A stretch of 64,000 bases of DNA from Paenibacillus rhizophilus (GCF_003854965.1 NZ_RQPI01000006.1:186001-250000), one strand, 5' to 3'; positions 33,481-42,630 are shown, numbered from the stretch's first letter. Notes: generated from the sequence alone by a model not told the origin. Translations and numbers: made by a program.

Positions 33481-33710
33481 GCTCCTTCTATACAGTGGAC
33501 ATTCCACATGCTTGTCTGTATTCTTAAGTAGCGGCAAACATTTATATGGTGTCCAATCATGCCGAAAACTCTGCATGGTTTCGCGTAAGGGGACGGCAGG
33601 CCGTCCTTTCATCAGGTGCTCCAATTGGCCCGAACAACAGTAGCTTCACATTCGAAACAATGCAAAAAGTTCATTGTAACGCTCTACTCAAGAATATCCT
33701 ATACATTATA
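33481..33710 (-). promoter_or_regulatory. Extended -10 promoter and long 5' UTR of cshA
   Basis: Minus strand TGATATAAT (-10 at 33710-33705) is an extended -10 element. Transcription would begin near 33698, leaving about 215 nt of untranslated RNA, including a GGACGG/CCGTCC hairpin (about 33589-33604). Long leaders are common on cold-shock genes. The plus-strand half of the gap (33711-33804) shows only yitT's ribosome site. Confidence 0.5.
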
Positions 33711-33804
33711 TCACAAACTCGAAGAGGAATACCAGCGTATTCCTTTCATTCGTTTTTACATCGTTTGCATACTTTTTTACATTATACTTCGGTAGGTGAT
33801 TTGC

Positions 33805-34626
33805 TTGCTTAGATACTGCTTAAACCTTCTTGCCGTCGTATTCGGCTCCGGACTGATTGCCGCCGGCTTCAATCTGTTCCTGATTCCCCACCGCCTGTTG
33901 AGCGGGGGTGTTTCCGGCCTGTCCATGCTGGCAAGCTACTTTACGCCGCTGGGCGTCAGTCCGCTGTATCTGCTGTTCAACATTCCGCTCCTGATCGCCG
34001 GATGGTTTCAGCTCGGCCGGCGTTTCATCGTGTTCAGCATCGCGTCGGTCGCCGCTGCGACATGGCTCATTGAAATGATTCCCGTCACACCGCTCGTCTC
34101 GGACATGCTGCTCGCTTCCGTATTCGGCGGAGTGCTCGTCGGAATCGGCTGCGGGATTTCGTTCCGTGTCGGCGGTTCTTCCGGCGGTTTCGACATTCTG
34201 GGATCGATTATCAGCCGGCACAGAGATTTTCCGATCGGCAACGTACTCGTTTCCCTGAATGCGCTCGTCATCCTCGCCGCGGGTTATCTTGAGAACAACT
34301 GGAACATCGCGTTGGCCTCTATGGCCTCCATGTATGTAACCGGCCGGGTGGTCGATCTGATCCATGTCAGCCATATCAAAGTGACCGTATTTATTGTAAC
34401 GAACCGGACGGACGAAATGCTTCAGCATCTGCTCGGTCTCCAAAGAGGCGTAACCAAAATCAAGACCGAAGGCGCGTATTCCCACACGGAAAAGGATATG
34501 CTAATGACTGTAACGACCCGATACGAGCTGGCCGAGCTCAAACGGATCATCAAAGAAAGCGATCCGCAGGCTTTTGTCAATATTTTGGAAACCGTTGGCA
34601 TTCTAGGCTCTTTCCGCAAAAGATGA
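33805..34626 (+). CDS. YitT-family membrane protein (DUF161/DUF2179)
   Basis: 273 residues. Five or six membrane helices with the YitT signature FNLFLIPHRLLSGGVSGLSM near the N-terminus and GGSSGGFDILGSII, followed by a soluble C-terminal DUF2179 domain (KVTVFIVTNRTDEMLQHLLG). Function unproven; family members are proposed transporters with a sensor-like domain. I use TTG 33805, 5 nt from AGGTGA; a GTG at 33796 overlaps that site. Confidence 0.88.
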   Translation: MLRYCLNLLAVVFGSGLIAAGFNLFLIPHRLLSGGVSGLSMLASYFTPLGVSPLYLLFNIPLLIAGWFQLGRRFIVFSIASVAAATWLIEMIPVTPLVSDMLLASVFGGVLVGIGCGISFRVGGSSGGFDILGSIISRHRDFPIGNVLVSLNALVILAAGYLENNWNIALASMASMYVTGRVVDLIHVSHIKVTVFIVTNRTDEMLQHLLGLQRGVTKIKTEGAYSHTEKDMLMTVTTRYELAELKRIIKESDPQAFVNILETVGILGSFRKR

Positions 34627-34796
34627 TTGTTAAAGGATGCACTTACTTTAAAATTGTGATATATTAATGATGCGCAGAAGTCAATATAATGCTCATGAAG
34701 ATTCTTCTTTGCCCTCTTTTCCAGGCACTTGTCGTTTTTCTGGGTGAAACCTGAATGCAAGTTCAGCAACATTCGAAAAAGGAAAGGGTGATTACT

Positions 34797-34991
34797 GTGG
34801 AAATGGAAACGGTAAAACTGTTAGAAATCGTCATGAAGTGGTATCCGGATATGATGCCGTTTCTCAAGCAGGACGAACTCGATTCCATGATCGTTCTGCG
34901 GGACGGGCTGAGCATTTTGGACTCTGCTGATGCGATGGACATCATTCAGTACAGCATTTGCGAGCATCAGGATTCTGCGTATCTTCAATAA
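34797..34991 (+). CDS. Small acidic protein (64 aa), unknown
   Basis: 64 residues, MEMETVKLLEIVMKWYPD... with no membrane helix, Asp/Glu-rich and helical. GTG 34797 is preceded by AAAGGGTGA at 5 nt; a terminator follows 20 nt after the stop. I do not recognise the family, but the ribosome site, terminator and composition support a real gene. The 170 nt upstream (34627-34796) carry no other feature that I can support. Confidence 0.6.
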   Translation: MEMETVKLLEIVMKWYPDMMPFLKQDELDSMIVLRDGLSILDSADAMDIIQYSICEHQDSAYLQ

Positions 34992-35010
34992 GAATTACAA
35001 GGTTTTAGAT

Positions 35011-35060
35011 TGCCGCTTGGACCGGCGTTTTACCGGTTCAGGCGGCATTTACTTTTTATT
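35011..35060 (+). terminator. Terminator after the 64-aa gene
   Basis: GCCGC/GCGGC outer stem and GGACCGG/CCGGTTC inner stem, followed by T-rich sequence. Confidence 0.85.
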
Positions 35061-35198
35061 TTACCGTTATAATCCCACTGTCTTTGTTTATAAACAAAAG
35101 GTAAAGATAAATGTTCCACTATTGTTACAAACCTGTTCTTTTTAACATTTAACGTTCTTATATAATTTAAGCTAACGTACATAAAAGGGGAGAAAACA

Positions 35199-36455
35199 AT
35201 GAACATCACTTGGGCTATATTGATGATGGCCCTGGGAAGCGTAGGCGTTCAAAATGTCCAGACAGATGCTGACGTAGCCTCTGTGCTTCAATCCGCCGCC
35301 AACACGGCCATCGTCTCGAATCAGAACGGTACTACAGAGGCTCCGGAGTCATCCTCCGGCACCGGAACAACCGCCGGAACAGCTACTCCGGCTCCATCCG
35401 CTTTGCCCGGTGCAACCGCAGCCGCCGATGGCGCGCCGATGGCCGATCCTCAGCCGGACGCTCCCAAAGTCAAGGGAGTTTACGTCACAGCGTACAGCGC
35501 AGGCGGCTCGCGGATGGATACACTCCTGAATTTGATTGATCAAACGGAACTGAACGCAATGGTAATCGATATCAAGGACGACGCCGGTTATATTACCTAC
35601 AAGACGGATAACGCCGAACTGCAGCAAATGGGCAAGCCGCAGCCGTTCATCCGGGATATAGGCAAGCTGATGGAGCGGCTCAAGAAACATGAGGTTTATC
35701 CCATCGCCCGCATTGTTGTTTTCAAGGATTCCGTCCTCGCGAAGAAACACCCGGAATTGTCCTTCGTAAAGAGCGACGGCTCCGTATGGCATAACAAAGG
35801 CGGTGACAGCTTCGTCAATCCTTACAATGAGAACGTATGGAAATACAATGTCGAAATTGCCAAAGAAGCCGTCAAGCTCGGTTTTAAGGAAGTCCAGTTC
35901 GACTACGTTCGCTTCCCCGAAGGTTTTGAAAAGCGTGCGGATTCGCTGAAATATACCAAAGTCGCCGGTAAAAGCCGGGTTCAAATCGTTTCGGACTTCG
36001 TCAAATATGCGAAGCAGGAGCTGAATCCGCTCGGCGTGCGCGTATCTGTCGATATCTTCGGTTATGCCGCATCGGTTCCGGCAGCCGAGGGAATCGGTCA
36101 GGACTTTGTGAAAATTTCCAAAAACGTAGATGTCATCAGTCCCATGGTTTACCCGAGCCATTATTCCACCGGCTGGTTTGACGTTAAAGATCCGGACAAA
36201 AATCCTTATGCAACTATTAAAGGCTCGATGGTTGACACCCATAAGAAGCTGAACCCGCTTGGAAGCTATAAACCGGTGATCCGTCCCTGGATTCAGGATT
36301 TCACCGCCAGTTGGCTCGGCGGCGGGCATTATATCAAATACGGCAAGCAGCAGGTGGAAGACCAGATCCGCGCTCTGAAAGAGCAGAACGTCGATGAATT
36401 CCTGTTATGGAACGCCAGCAACCGTTATACATCGGGCGTCGACTACGAAAAGTAA
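35199..36455 (+). CDS. DUF4015 putative glycoside hydrolase
   Basis: 418 residues. A weak, uncharged N-terminal hydrophobic segment (WAILMMALGSVGV) and a Ser/Thr/Pro/Ala linker (about residues 45-85) are followed by the TIM-barrel-like DUF4015 domain: VKGVYVTAYSAGG, MVIDIKDDAGYITY, VQFDYVRFPEGF (with the acidic pair usual in this family), and DVISPMVYPSHY. This is a putative carbohydrate hydrolase acting outside the cell or at the wall; substrate unknown. GGGGAG precedes the ATG. Confidence 0.88.
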   Translation: MNITWAILMMALGSVGVQNVQTDADVASVLQSAANTAIVSNQNGTTEAPESSSGTGTTAGTATPAPSALPGATAAADGAPMADPQPDAPKVKGVYVTAYSAGGSRMDTLLNLIDQTELNAMVIDIKDDAGYITYKTDNAELQQMGKPQPFIRDIGKLMERLKKHEVYPIARIVVFKDSVLAKKHPELSFVKSDGSVWHNKGGDSFVNPYNENVWKYNVEIAKEAVKLGFKEVQFDYVRFPEGFEKRADSLKYTKVAGKSRVQIVSDFVKYAKQELNPLGVRVSVDIFGYAASVPAAEGIGQDFVKISKNVDVISPMVYPSHYSTGWFDVKDPDKNPYATIKGSMVDTHKKLNPLGSYKPVIRPWIQDFTASWLGGGHYIKYGKQQVEDQIRALKEQNVDEFLLWNASNRYTSGVDYEK

Positions 36456-36509
36456 CGTATACTGAACTTATCCGGCTTCATTCAACTATACCGAATACAG
36501 CTAAGTGAG

Positions 36510-36535
36510 GACCCGGCTCCGATGCCGGGTTCTTT
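36510..36535 (+). terminator. Terminator after the DUF4015 gene
   Basis: Short stem ACCCGGC / GCCGGGT followed by TCTTTG. Confidence 0.75.
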
Positions 36536-36615
36536 GCTGGAAAAACGCGCTTGAAGCGCCGCGTGCCCATATGCTAACCATTTTTGCAAACTATTAGATA
36601 AAGAGGCAAACTTTC

Positions 36616-37989
36616 ATGAAACCAACGACATCATTAGGCCAGAAGTCAATCCAGTTCCTCCATATTTTATTTCCCATTCTTGTCACTCAAATTGCCCTCT
36701 CGGCAATTGCGTTCTTCGATATGAACATGTCCGGCAAATTCGGCACCGCCGATCTGGCCGGGGTCGCTATCGGAACCAGCCTGTGGATTCCCGTCCAAAC
36801 CGGACTGAATGGTATATTAATCGGCCTCACTCCGATCGTCTCGCAGCTGATAGGCAAAAAACGCGAAGGCGAAGTCGCCTACAAAGTCATGCAGGGCATC
36901 TGGCTGTCGCTTATCGTATCGGCTCTCGTGCTGGTGCTTGGAGTGCTGTCTTTGGGGCCAATCCTCAATTATATGAGCCTTGAACCCGCAGTACGCACCA
37001 TCGCCTTTCGCTTTCTGGCCGCCATTTCCTTCGGCATCATTCCGTTGTTCGGATATACTGTGCTTCGAAGCTGCATTGATGCGACCGGACAGACCCGGGT
37101 GTCCATGTTTATTACTCTGATTGCCCTGCCCGTCAATGTCGGACTGAACTACCTGCTGATCTTCGGAAACTTTGGATTTCCCCGCCTGGGCGGTGTCGGA
37201 GCCGGAGTGGCTTCGGCGATCACTTATTGGGTTATTTTTAGTGTTGCTCTTCTATTTATATACCGGGCGGAGCCCTTCAAAAGCTTGCGGATTCTCCGTA
37301 AATTCCATTCGCTCTCTCCGGCAGCCATCAAGGAGCAGCTCGTAATCGGAGTCCCAATAGGCTTCTCCATTTTTTTTGAAACGGCCGTCTTCTCCACGGT
37401 TACTCTGCTGATGAGCCGATTCGATACGATGACGATTGCCGCCCATCAGGCCGCGATCAACTTCGCTTCCACACTGTACATGATTCCGCTCAGCATCTGC
37501 ATGAGTCTAACCATTCTGGTCGGTTTCGAGGCGGGATCGGGCAGATTGAAGGATGCGCGCCAATACAGTGTTCTAGGGATAAGCTCAGCCGCCGCCATGT
37601 CGCTGGCGACTGCGATGGTGCTTCTCTTTGCCGGCAGGCATGTGGCCGGCTTATACTCCACCGATCCGGAAGTGATCGGACTAATCCGGCATTTTCTGAT
37701 TTTTGCGATTTTTTTCCAGATATCCGACGCCATTGCAACGCCTATCCAAGGCGTTCTGCGCGGTTACAAGGACGTAAATCCGGCCTTTATTATTTGCTTT
37801 GTCGCTTACTGGATTATCGGCCTTCCCGTCGGCTATGTTTTGGCCGAATATACGGATCTGGGCGCGTACGGTTACTGGATCGGCTTGATTACCGGACTTG
37901 CCATCGGTGCGATTCTGCTGCTGTCGCGGCTGGTCAAGGTTCAGCGCCGCTTTACGGCCGAGTACACCACATTTAAAGCGGAAGGCTGA
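36616..37989 (+). CDS. MATE-family efflux transporter
   Basis: 457 residues, twelve predicted membrane helices in two repeated halves. MATE signatures: DMNMSGKFGTADLAGVAIG in the first half, and PLFGYTVLRSCIDATGQTR / IATPIQGVLRGYKDVNPAF in paired positions. It probably exports cationic drugs in exchange for Na+ or H+; substrate is not defined by sequence. It is an isolated gene with its own terminator. A clear Shine-Dalgarno is weak (AAAGAGG before the ATG). Confidence 0.93.
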   Translation: MKPTTSLGQKSIQFLHILFPILVTQIALSAIAFFDMNMSGKFGTADLAGVAIGTSLWIPVQTGLNGILIGLTPIVSQLIGKKREGEVAYKVMQGIWLSLIVSALVLVLGVLSLGPILNYMSLEPAVRTIAFRFLAAISFGIIPLFGYTVLRSCIDATGQTRVSMFITLIALPVNVGLNYLLIFGNFGFPRLGGVGAGVASAITYWVIFSVALLFIYRAEPFKSLRILRKFHSLSPAAIKEQLVIGVPIGFSIFFETAVFSTVTLLMSRFDTMTIAAHQAAINFASTLYMIPLSICMSLTILVGFEAGSGRLKDARQYSVLGISSAAAMSLATAMVLLFAGRHVAGLYSTDPEVIGLIRHFLIFAIFFQISDAIATPIQGVLRGYKDVNPAFIICFVAYWIIGLPVGYVLAEYTDLGAYGYWIGLITGLAIGAILLLSRLVKVQRRFTAEYTTFKAEG

Positions 37990-38045
37990 TTAACCTACTG
38001 CAGCTTCAATAAAGTGCATGTCGATACTTTCGATGCCGCACAAAT

Positions 38046-38089
38046 GATACCGCCTCTTCCGCTGAACATCTGCGAAAGAGGCGGTATTT
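38046..38089 (+). terminator. Terminator of the MATE gene
   Basis: Stem AATGATACCGCCTCTT / AAGAGGCGGTATTTT, imperfect by one base. Confidence 0.88.
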
Positions 38090-38215
38090 TGCATTCTGCT
38101 GCGGTGGACGCTTGGCGGTGTTAAGCGTCAACACAGGGTATCAACGGCTTTTGACCAGCAGTCTACCGCTTCCTTGATTACCCTGTCCGGCGATATAAAC
38201 CGGCTTTTATTGCAG

Positions 38216-38250
38216 CAAAAAAGCCCCGCGCATTACACGCAGGGCTTGTC
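38216..38250 (-). terminator. Terminator of ytpB-pfkA
   Basis: Minus-strand stem AAGCCCTGCG / CGCGGGGCTT followed by TTTTTT. Confidence 0.85.
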
Positions 38251-38259
38251 CGTATATGA

Positions 38260-39231
38260 TTACTGGGAGAGACGCGAAGCAAGATTGTACAGCTCAAGGT
38301 CGAAATCCTTCTTCGTATTGACAACCTTATCGATATCCGTAAGGGTAAGCTCGCCGTTGATGATGCCGCATGCTTTGCCCGATTCGCCTTCGATCAGCTT
38401 GCGTACGGCGAAATCGCCGAGCCGGCTGGCCAGGTTACGGTCGGCGGGAGTCGGGCTGCCGCCGCGCTGAATATGGCCGAGCACCGTTACGCGCGCATCG
38501 ATCGATGCGTGGCGGTCCTTGAGCGCCTGGGCGATGTCTTCACCCTTACCTACGCCCTCGGCCACGATAACGATACTGTGGCGTTTGCCTTTGGCAAAGT
38601 TCTCCCGCATACGGTCGGCAACCTCGTCAAGCTCGAATGGCATTTCCGGTATCAGAATCGTCTCCGCTCCGGAAGCCAGTCCCGCATGCAAGGCAATATC
38701 GCCGCAATGGCGTCCCATGACTTCGACCACGGAAGAACGTTCATGGGAAGACATCGTGTCGCGCAGCTTGTTGATGGCGTCAACGACTATGCTGACAGCC
38801 GTATCAAAGCCGATGGTATAGTCGGTGAAAGAGATATCGTTGTCGATCGTACCTGGCAGCCCCATCGTCTTTATGCCGAGCTTGCTCAGTTTGTTGGCAC
38901 CGTTGTAGGAACCGTCGCCGCCGATTACGACAAGGCCGTCAATTCCGTATTCACGCAAAATTTCGGCACCCTTCTGTTGTCCCTCCGGCTGGATAAACTC
39001 CAGACATCGCGCGGATTGCAGGATCGTGCCCCCCCGCTGGATAATGTCGCCTACGCTGCGGATATCCATCGGGAAAATATCCCGGTTCAGAAGCCCTTGA
39101 TAGCCGCGTTGAATACCGAATACCTCAACTCCGAAAAAAAGAGCGCTGCGTACTACTGCGCGGACAGCGGCGTTCATGCCTTGCGAATCTCCGCCGCTTG
39201 TCAAAACTGCGATTTTCTTTACTTCTGCCAT
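38260..39231 (-). CDS. pfkA: ATP-dependent 6-phosphofructokinase
   Basis: Glycolytic enzyme, 323 residues, normal bacterial length. ATP site LTSGGDSQGMNAAVRAVV and GGDGSYNGANKL; catalytic PGTIDNDISFTDYTIGFDTA (Asp of the TIDND motif) ; effector/substrate MGRHCGD and RVTVLGHIQRGGSPT. AAGGAGGAAAC precedes the ATG. It follows ytpB with a 24-nt gap and the same orientation. Pyruvate kinase (pyk), usually next to pfkA in Bacillus, is not downstream here. Confidence 0.96.
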   Translation of the reverse strand: MAEVKKIAVLTSGGDSQGMNAAVRAVVRSALFFGVEVFGIQRGYQGLLNRDIFPMDIRSVGDIIQRGGTILQSARCLEFIQPEGQQKGAEILREYGIDGLVVIGGDGSYNGANKLSKLGIKTMGLPGTIDNDISFTDYTIGFDTAVSIVVDAINKLRDTMSSHERSSVVEVMGRHCGDIALHAGLASGAETILIPEMPFELDEVADRMRENFAKGKRHSIVIVAEGVGKGEDIAQALKDRHASIDARVTVLGHIQRGGSPTPADRNLASRLGDFAVRKLIEGESGKACGIINGELTLTDIDKVVNTKKDFDLELYNLASRLSQ

Positions 39232-39255
39232 ACGAATGGTTTCCTCCTTAGAATG

Positions 39256-40353
39256 CTAATACAAATGCTTGCGTATCCACCGGCTGTTGATAAAGAAAAA
39301 CAGTCTGGTAAGAGGACTTCTCTTCATCAGCCTTCTGGAGACAGAGCGAACCTCCCGCTGTTCGCTGACTTTCGGATCGGATAAATACAATGCCAGCAGC
39401 CCCTCGATGACCATGCGGTGCAGGGGAGTCTCAGGTATGTTCCGAACATCTTTTCGTGCCCACTCCACGATTGAAGCAATCCGATTCAGCATGGTATCCG
39501 TATTGTCGTAGTAATTGCAGAAATTGAGATCGCCGCCGGCGCGGTCTTCATCCTGATCGATCAGATAATCCAGCATAATATGCAGACAGCATAAATGCGG
39601 GAAATACCCGGCTCGAATCAATGAAGCGTCCGGCTTGCTCAGCCTGGAGTCACAGGAAGCCAAAAACAGCATAAAAACACCCAACGTCGATCCTGTCGCC
39701 GCCGCAAATTCATTCCAATATAATTGCGGCGCCCTGCTTCGCTTCTTCTCCCACCATTCCTTAAGCGCAGCTTCCCTTAAATCGGGACGAATATGCTTAT
39801 AGACCTGAAGATCCGTATATAATCCGGCCAGTTCAGAAATCTCCGGGGCCGCGGACGCGTATCCGGGAAGCCTTGAAATCATTTCCTGGCAAGTGCGGAC
39901 CAGCCGGTGCAAATATCCGCCATCATCTTGTTCGCTGCGGAGCGCGTAATAATTAACCGGTTCAGCTCCCGGTGTAATCGCATCCAGCATTGATTGGTGC
40001 AGCAGCCTGAAGTCTTCGGCGTTCATAGAAGTGCTGCGGTCGCACAGATTGTCCAAATAATCGCTTATCGTCTGATAGGCGACAATCAGCGGGATGAGAA
40101 TATGCCTCATCGGCAAATTGCCCGCGGCGTAAATGCCTCCGCCTTCGCAATGAAACTGTTTCGTTTCGATACTTGCGAGCGCTTGCTTCCGAAGCTCGGG
40201 ATCGGGAATCCCTTCCGCATCCTTGCGCCAGACATTAAGGCAGTTCCTTACCTCTGGCAGCACGTACTTGTAGACCCTGCTCATTAATCCAATCGGGCCG
40301 CGCGGACTCAGGGAACGGCCTTGCTCAAATTCACTCAATGACGGTGCCTCCAC
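39256..40353 (-). CDS. ytpB: YtpB-type tetraprenyl-beta-curcumene synthase
   Basis: Large class IB terpene synthase of 365 residues (DUF2600). B. subtilis YtpB cyclises tetraprenyl diphosphate to C35 sesquarterpene. Family motifs present: TKQFHCEGGGIYAAGNLP, TISDYLDNLCDRSTS and HIMLDYLIDQDEDRAGGDLNF, whose aspartates bind Mg-diphosphate. The GTG start at 40353 sits 8 nt after AAGGAG, and an ATG two bases upstream in another frame opens a short dead-end ORF. It shares a transcript with pfkA. Confidence 0.9.
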   Translation of the reverse strand: MEAPSLSEFEQGRSLSPRGPIGLMSRVYKYVLPEVRNCLNVWRKDAEGIPDPELRKQALASIETKQFHCEGGGIYAAGNLPMRHILIPLIVAYQTISDYLDNLCDRSTSMNAEDFRLLHQSMLDAITPGAEPVNYYALRSEQDDGGYLHRLVRTCQEMISRLPGYASAAPEISELAGLYTDLQVYKHIRPDLREAALKEWWEKKRSRAPQLYWNEFAAATGSTLGVFMLFLASCDSRLSKPDASLIRAGYFPHLCCLHIMLDYLIDQDEDRAGGDLNFCNYYDNTDTMLNRIASIVEWARKDVRNIPETPLHRMVIEGLLALYLSDPKVSEQREVRSVSRRLMKRSPLTRLFFFINSRWIRKHLY

Positions 40354-40382
40354 ATTGTTGTCTCCTTATCCAAATCATAATC

Positions 40383-40413
40383 ATTATAATATGATCCAAA
40401 CGTTTGTACAAAC
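40383..40413 (-). promoter_or_regulatory. ytpB promoter with palindromic operator candidate
   Basis: Minus strand: -35 TTGTAC (40411-40406), 17-nt spacer, -10 TATAAT (40388-40383), +1 near 40376. The perfect 12-bp palindrome GTTTGTACAAAC (40402-40413) overlies the -35 box. Confidence 0.7.
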
Positions 40414-40430
40414 AAGAAAATCACTCGGAT

Positions 40431-40503
40431 ATTTTCATGAATTTTCATGAATAAGGCAAATTAACTACATAATCTATCATTACTTTATGATATACTATCC
40501 GTA
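40431..40503 (+). promoter_or_regulatory. Direct repeat and extended -10 promoter for the leader ORF/MFS
   Basis: Plus strand TGATATACT (-10 at 40491-40496) is an extended -10 element; transcription would begin near 40503. Upstream, the 10-bp unit ATTTTCATGA occurs twice in tandem (40431-40440, 40441-40450), a possible binding site. Confidence 0.45.
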
Positions 40504-40527
40504 TTTCATCTTCAGAGGAGTGCTTAC

Positions 40528-40596
40528 ATGAATTTAACCGTCAGCTTATGCGTGCATCCGTCCCTATGCCAAGTATTGGGAGGAATGCAGCTATGA
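40528..40596 (+). CDS. 22-codon leader ORF coupled to the MFS gene
   Basis: ATG 40528 has a good site (AGAGGAG, 7-nt spacing). It encodes MNLTVSLCVHPSLCQVL plus five residues and stops with TGA at 40594-40596, overlapping the MFS ATG at 40593-40595 (ATGA). It looks like a leader peptide that couples or attenuates translation. No homologue is recognised; a chance ORF is possible but less likely given the ribosome site and the exact overlap. Confidence 0.6.
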   Translation: MNLTVSLCVHPSLCQVLGGMQL

Positions 40597-41888
40597 AGCA
40601 AAGAGACGGAAGTTTCACCGACCAGAACTGGCTGCGTTCGTTTATGTTCTCCATTTACGGAACCAGCGTGCTTGCCGTATCCTATTTCCCGCTCTTTTAC
40701 AGCCATTTGGGATTCAGCAGCGCTCAGGTCGGCTATTTATATTCTCTCGGCCCGCTTATCTCAATTCTCTCCAACCTGTTCTGGAGTATGATCAGCGACC
40801 GGTTCGGTACCATTCGAAAAATTATGGTCATCCTGCTTGGCGGTCAGCTTGCCACAGCGGTGCTGCTTTCCCAGGCGTCCGAATTTTCTTCAGTTATGGT
40901 TATTTTGTCCTTCTTTTACTTCTTCTATTACCCGGTTTTTCCGCTGTCGGATACAATGGCGATCAAAATCGCAGAGCGGCGGGGCCGGAATTTCATTTCG
41001 ATACGCGTGTTCGGTTCGATAGGGTACGCTTTCTTTGCCCTGACAATCGGCTATCTGCTTAGAGCGCTCGGCACGTCGTGGAGCGTATATCTATGTATCA
41101 TTATCATTATTATGTCTCTGTTTACAGCATGGATGCTTCAGGATTCGAAACCGGAGAAACCGAACCGGACAACAAATAAATCCGCAATGGAAGACGCACT
41201 GCCAACCGGCGTCAAATCGGACGGCTTAAGACAGATTCTCTTTAAAAAGGAAGTTCTCTGGTTCTTCGGCTGTGTATTTGTGCTTGCCCTGGGGCACCGG
41301 ATGAATGAGGCTTTTCTGACGGTAAGTATGAAGCAGCTCGGAGCCGGGGCGGAACTGATTGGCTGGGCACTGCTGTTTTCAGCCCTAAGCGAGATTCCGG
41401 TATTGTTCCTGCTGGGAAAATACGGAGACCGTTTCAAGGAGCTGCCTCTGCTCGCTTTGGCCAGCCTGATGTACGCCGTCCGGTTTCTGCTCATGTCCTC
41501 CGTTCACCATCCGGGCGGAATGATTGCCATTCAACTGATGCACAGCATCACGTTCGGAGTCTTTTATGTAACGGCCGTCCGCTATATTACGCGCATTATT
41601 CCGGATCATCTGCGGGCGACGGGAATGGCTATCTTCACCGTCATCTGGTCGAGCGTATCTGGACTGCTCAGCGGAACGTTTGGAGGGATTATTTTTCAGG
41701 AAGCGGGACTTGCGCCGTTCTATCGCATAGCGATGCTGCTCTCTATCGTTGCCTGTGCCGGGTTTTTCGGAAAATACTGGGTTGATTCGGACAGCGAGTC
41801 CGCGCTTGTTCCATGGAAACGGCTCAGCCGGGCGAAGCGTCCGGAAGCACCTGCTTCACATACCCCTGCCGATGCTTCTCACCTGTAA
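40593..41888 (+). CDS. MFS transporter
   Basis: 431 residues with twelve membrane helices; resembles the MFS_1-like/nucleoside-permease-like branch (B. subtilis YwbF type) in the helix 2-3 loop (DRFGTIRKIM) and helix 4-5 loop (RVFGSIGYAFFAL). Substrate unknown. ATG 40593 is 8-9 nt from GGGAGG (40577-40582), which itself lies inside the upstream ORF. The charged C-terminus is Pro/Ser/Ala-rich. Nitroreductase follows 71 nt later. Confidence 0.87.
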   Translation: MKQRDGSFTDQNWLRSFMFSIYGTSVLAVSYFPLFYSHLGFSSAQVGYLYSLGPLISILSNLFWSMISDRFGTIRKIMVILLGGQLATAVLLSQASEFSSVMVILSFFYFFYYPVFPLSDTMAIKIAERRGRNFISIRVFGSIGYAFFALTIGYLLRALGTSWSVYLCIIIIIMSLFTAWMLQDSKPEKPNRTTNKSAMEDALPTGVKSDGLRQILFKKEVLWFFGCVFVLALGHRMNEAFLTVSMKQLGAGAELIGWALLFSALSEIPVLFLLGKYGDRFKELPLLALASLMYAVRFLLMSSVHHPGGMIAIQLMHSITFGVFYVTAVRYITRIIPDHLRATGMAIFTVIWSSVSGLLSGTFGGIIFQEAGLAPFYRIAMLLSIVACAGFFGKYWVDSDSESALVPWKRLSRAKRPEAPASHTPADASHL

Positions 41889-41959
41889 GAAGTTACGCTA
41901 TAATAGACTAAGCAGCAGGTGTTAGTACCTGGTAACAATATTGGAAGGGGCATTCCGCA

Positions 41960-42607
41960 ATGACTTTTGACGATTTCAAGCAGTTGGCTCAGTCCCGCCG
42001 CAGTATCCGGGATTTCAGCGAAGAAGACGTACTTCCGGAAGACGTAAGGGATATTATCGACTGCGCCCGCTTTGCTCCCAGCGACACCAACTCGCAGACC
42101 TGGGAATTTATCGCCGTGATGAACCGCGACAAAATTAAAACGATCGAAGCCTTTACCTGGAAACGGCTGGGCGAAATTGCGGCTGCGGCGGAAACTCGCG
42201 GACTGGCACGGGAGGCCAAGCTGATGGTGAAGTCGTTCGGCCCCTACGCGACCGCTTTCGGGAGCGCTCCGGCGATGATTATTTGCCTCGCCACCCCCTA
42301 CACTTCAAAATTCCGGGAACGTATCTTTGACCCGCTCGAGTTCGGCAGTCCGGAGATCTGGGCAGAGGAAGGAATCAAGAGCAGCTGCCTGTCCGTTCAA
42401 AATCTGATGCTCGCCGCACACGCCAAAGGGCTTGCTACCTGCCCGATGACCGGACCCGTGCTGCTGGCGGAACAGGATCTTAGAGAATACTTGAACATTC
42501 CCGAGGACCGGCAGATCAATATGGCCGTTGCGCTTGGACATCCCGTCGTTCAGCCAAAAATGATTGCGCGCAAAGAGATCGATGAGATTTTGACCATAGT
42601 CGAGTAA
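41960..42607 (+). CDS. Nitroreductase-family flavoprotein
   Basis: 215 residues. FMN-binding features of the family: SRRSIRDFSEEDV near the N-terminus, CARFAPSDTNSQTWEF, and the C-terminal INMAVALGHPVVQPK. It probably reduces nitro or quinone substrates with NAD(P)H. TTGGAAGGGG precedes ATG 41960. It may share a transcript with the MFS gene, but the 71-nt gap leaves this open. Confidence 0.92.
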   Translation: MTFDDFKQLAQSRRSIRDFSEEDVLPEDVRDIIDCARFAPSDTNSQTWEFIAVMNRDKIKTIEAFTWKRLGEIAAAAETRGLAREAKLMVKSFGPYATAFGSAPAMIICLATPYTSKFRERIFDPLEFGSPEIWAEEGIKSSCLSVQNLMLAAHAKGLATCPMTGPVLLAEQDLREYLNIPEDRQINMAVALGHPVVQPKMIARKEIDEILTIVE

Positions 42608-42630
42608 AATCCCGCAAAACGCAGGACACA

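Noticed and set aside
34427..34485. Out-of-frame small ORFs in the yitT region
   Set aside because: They lie in the reverse frame of the DUF2179 coding part and have no ribosome sites.
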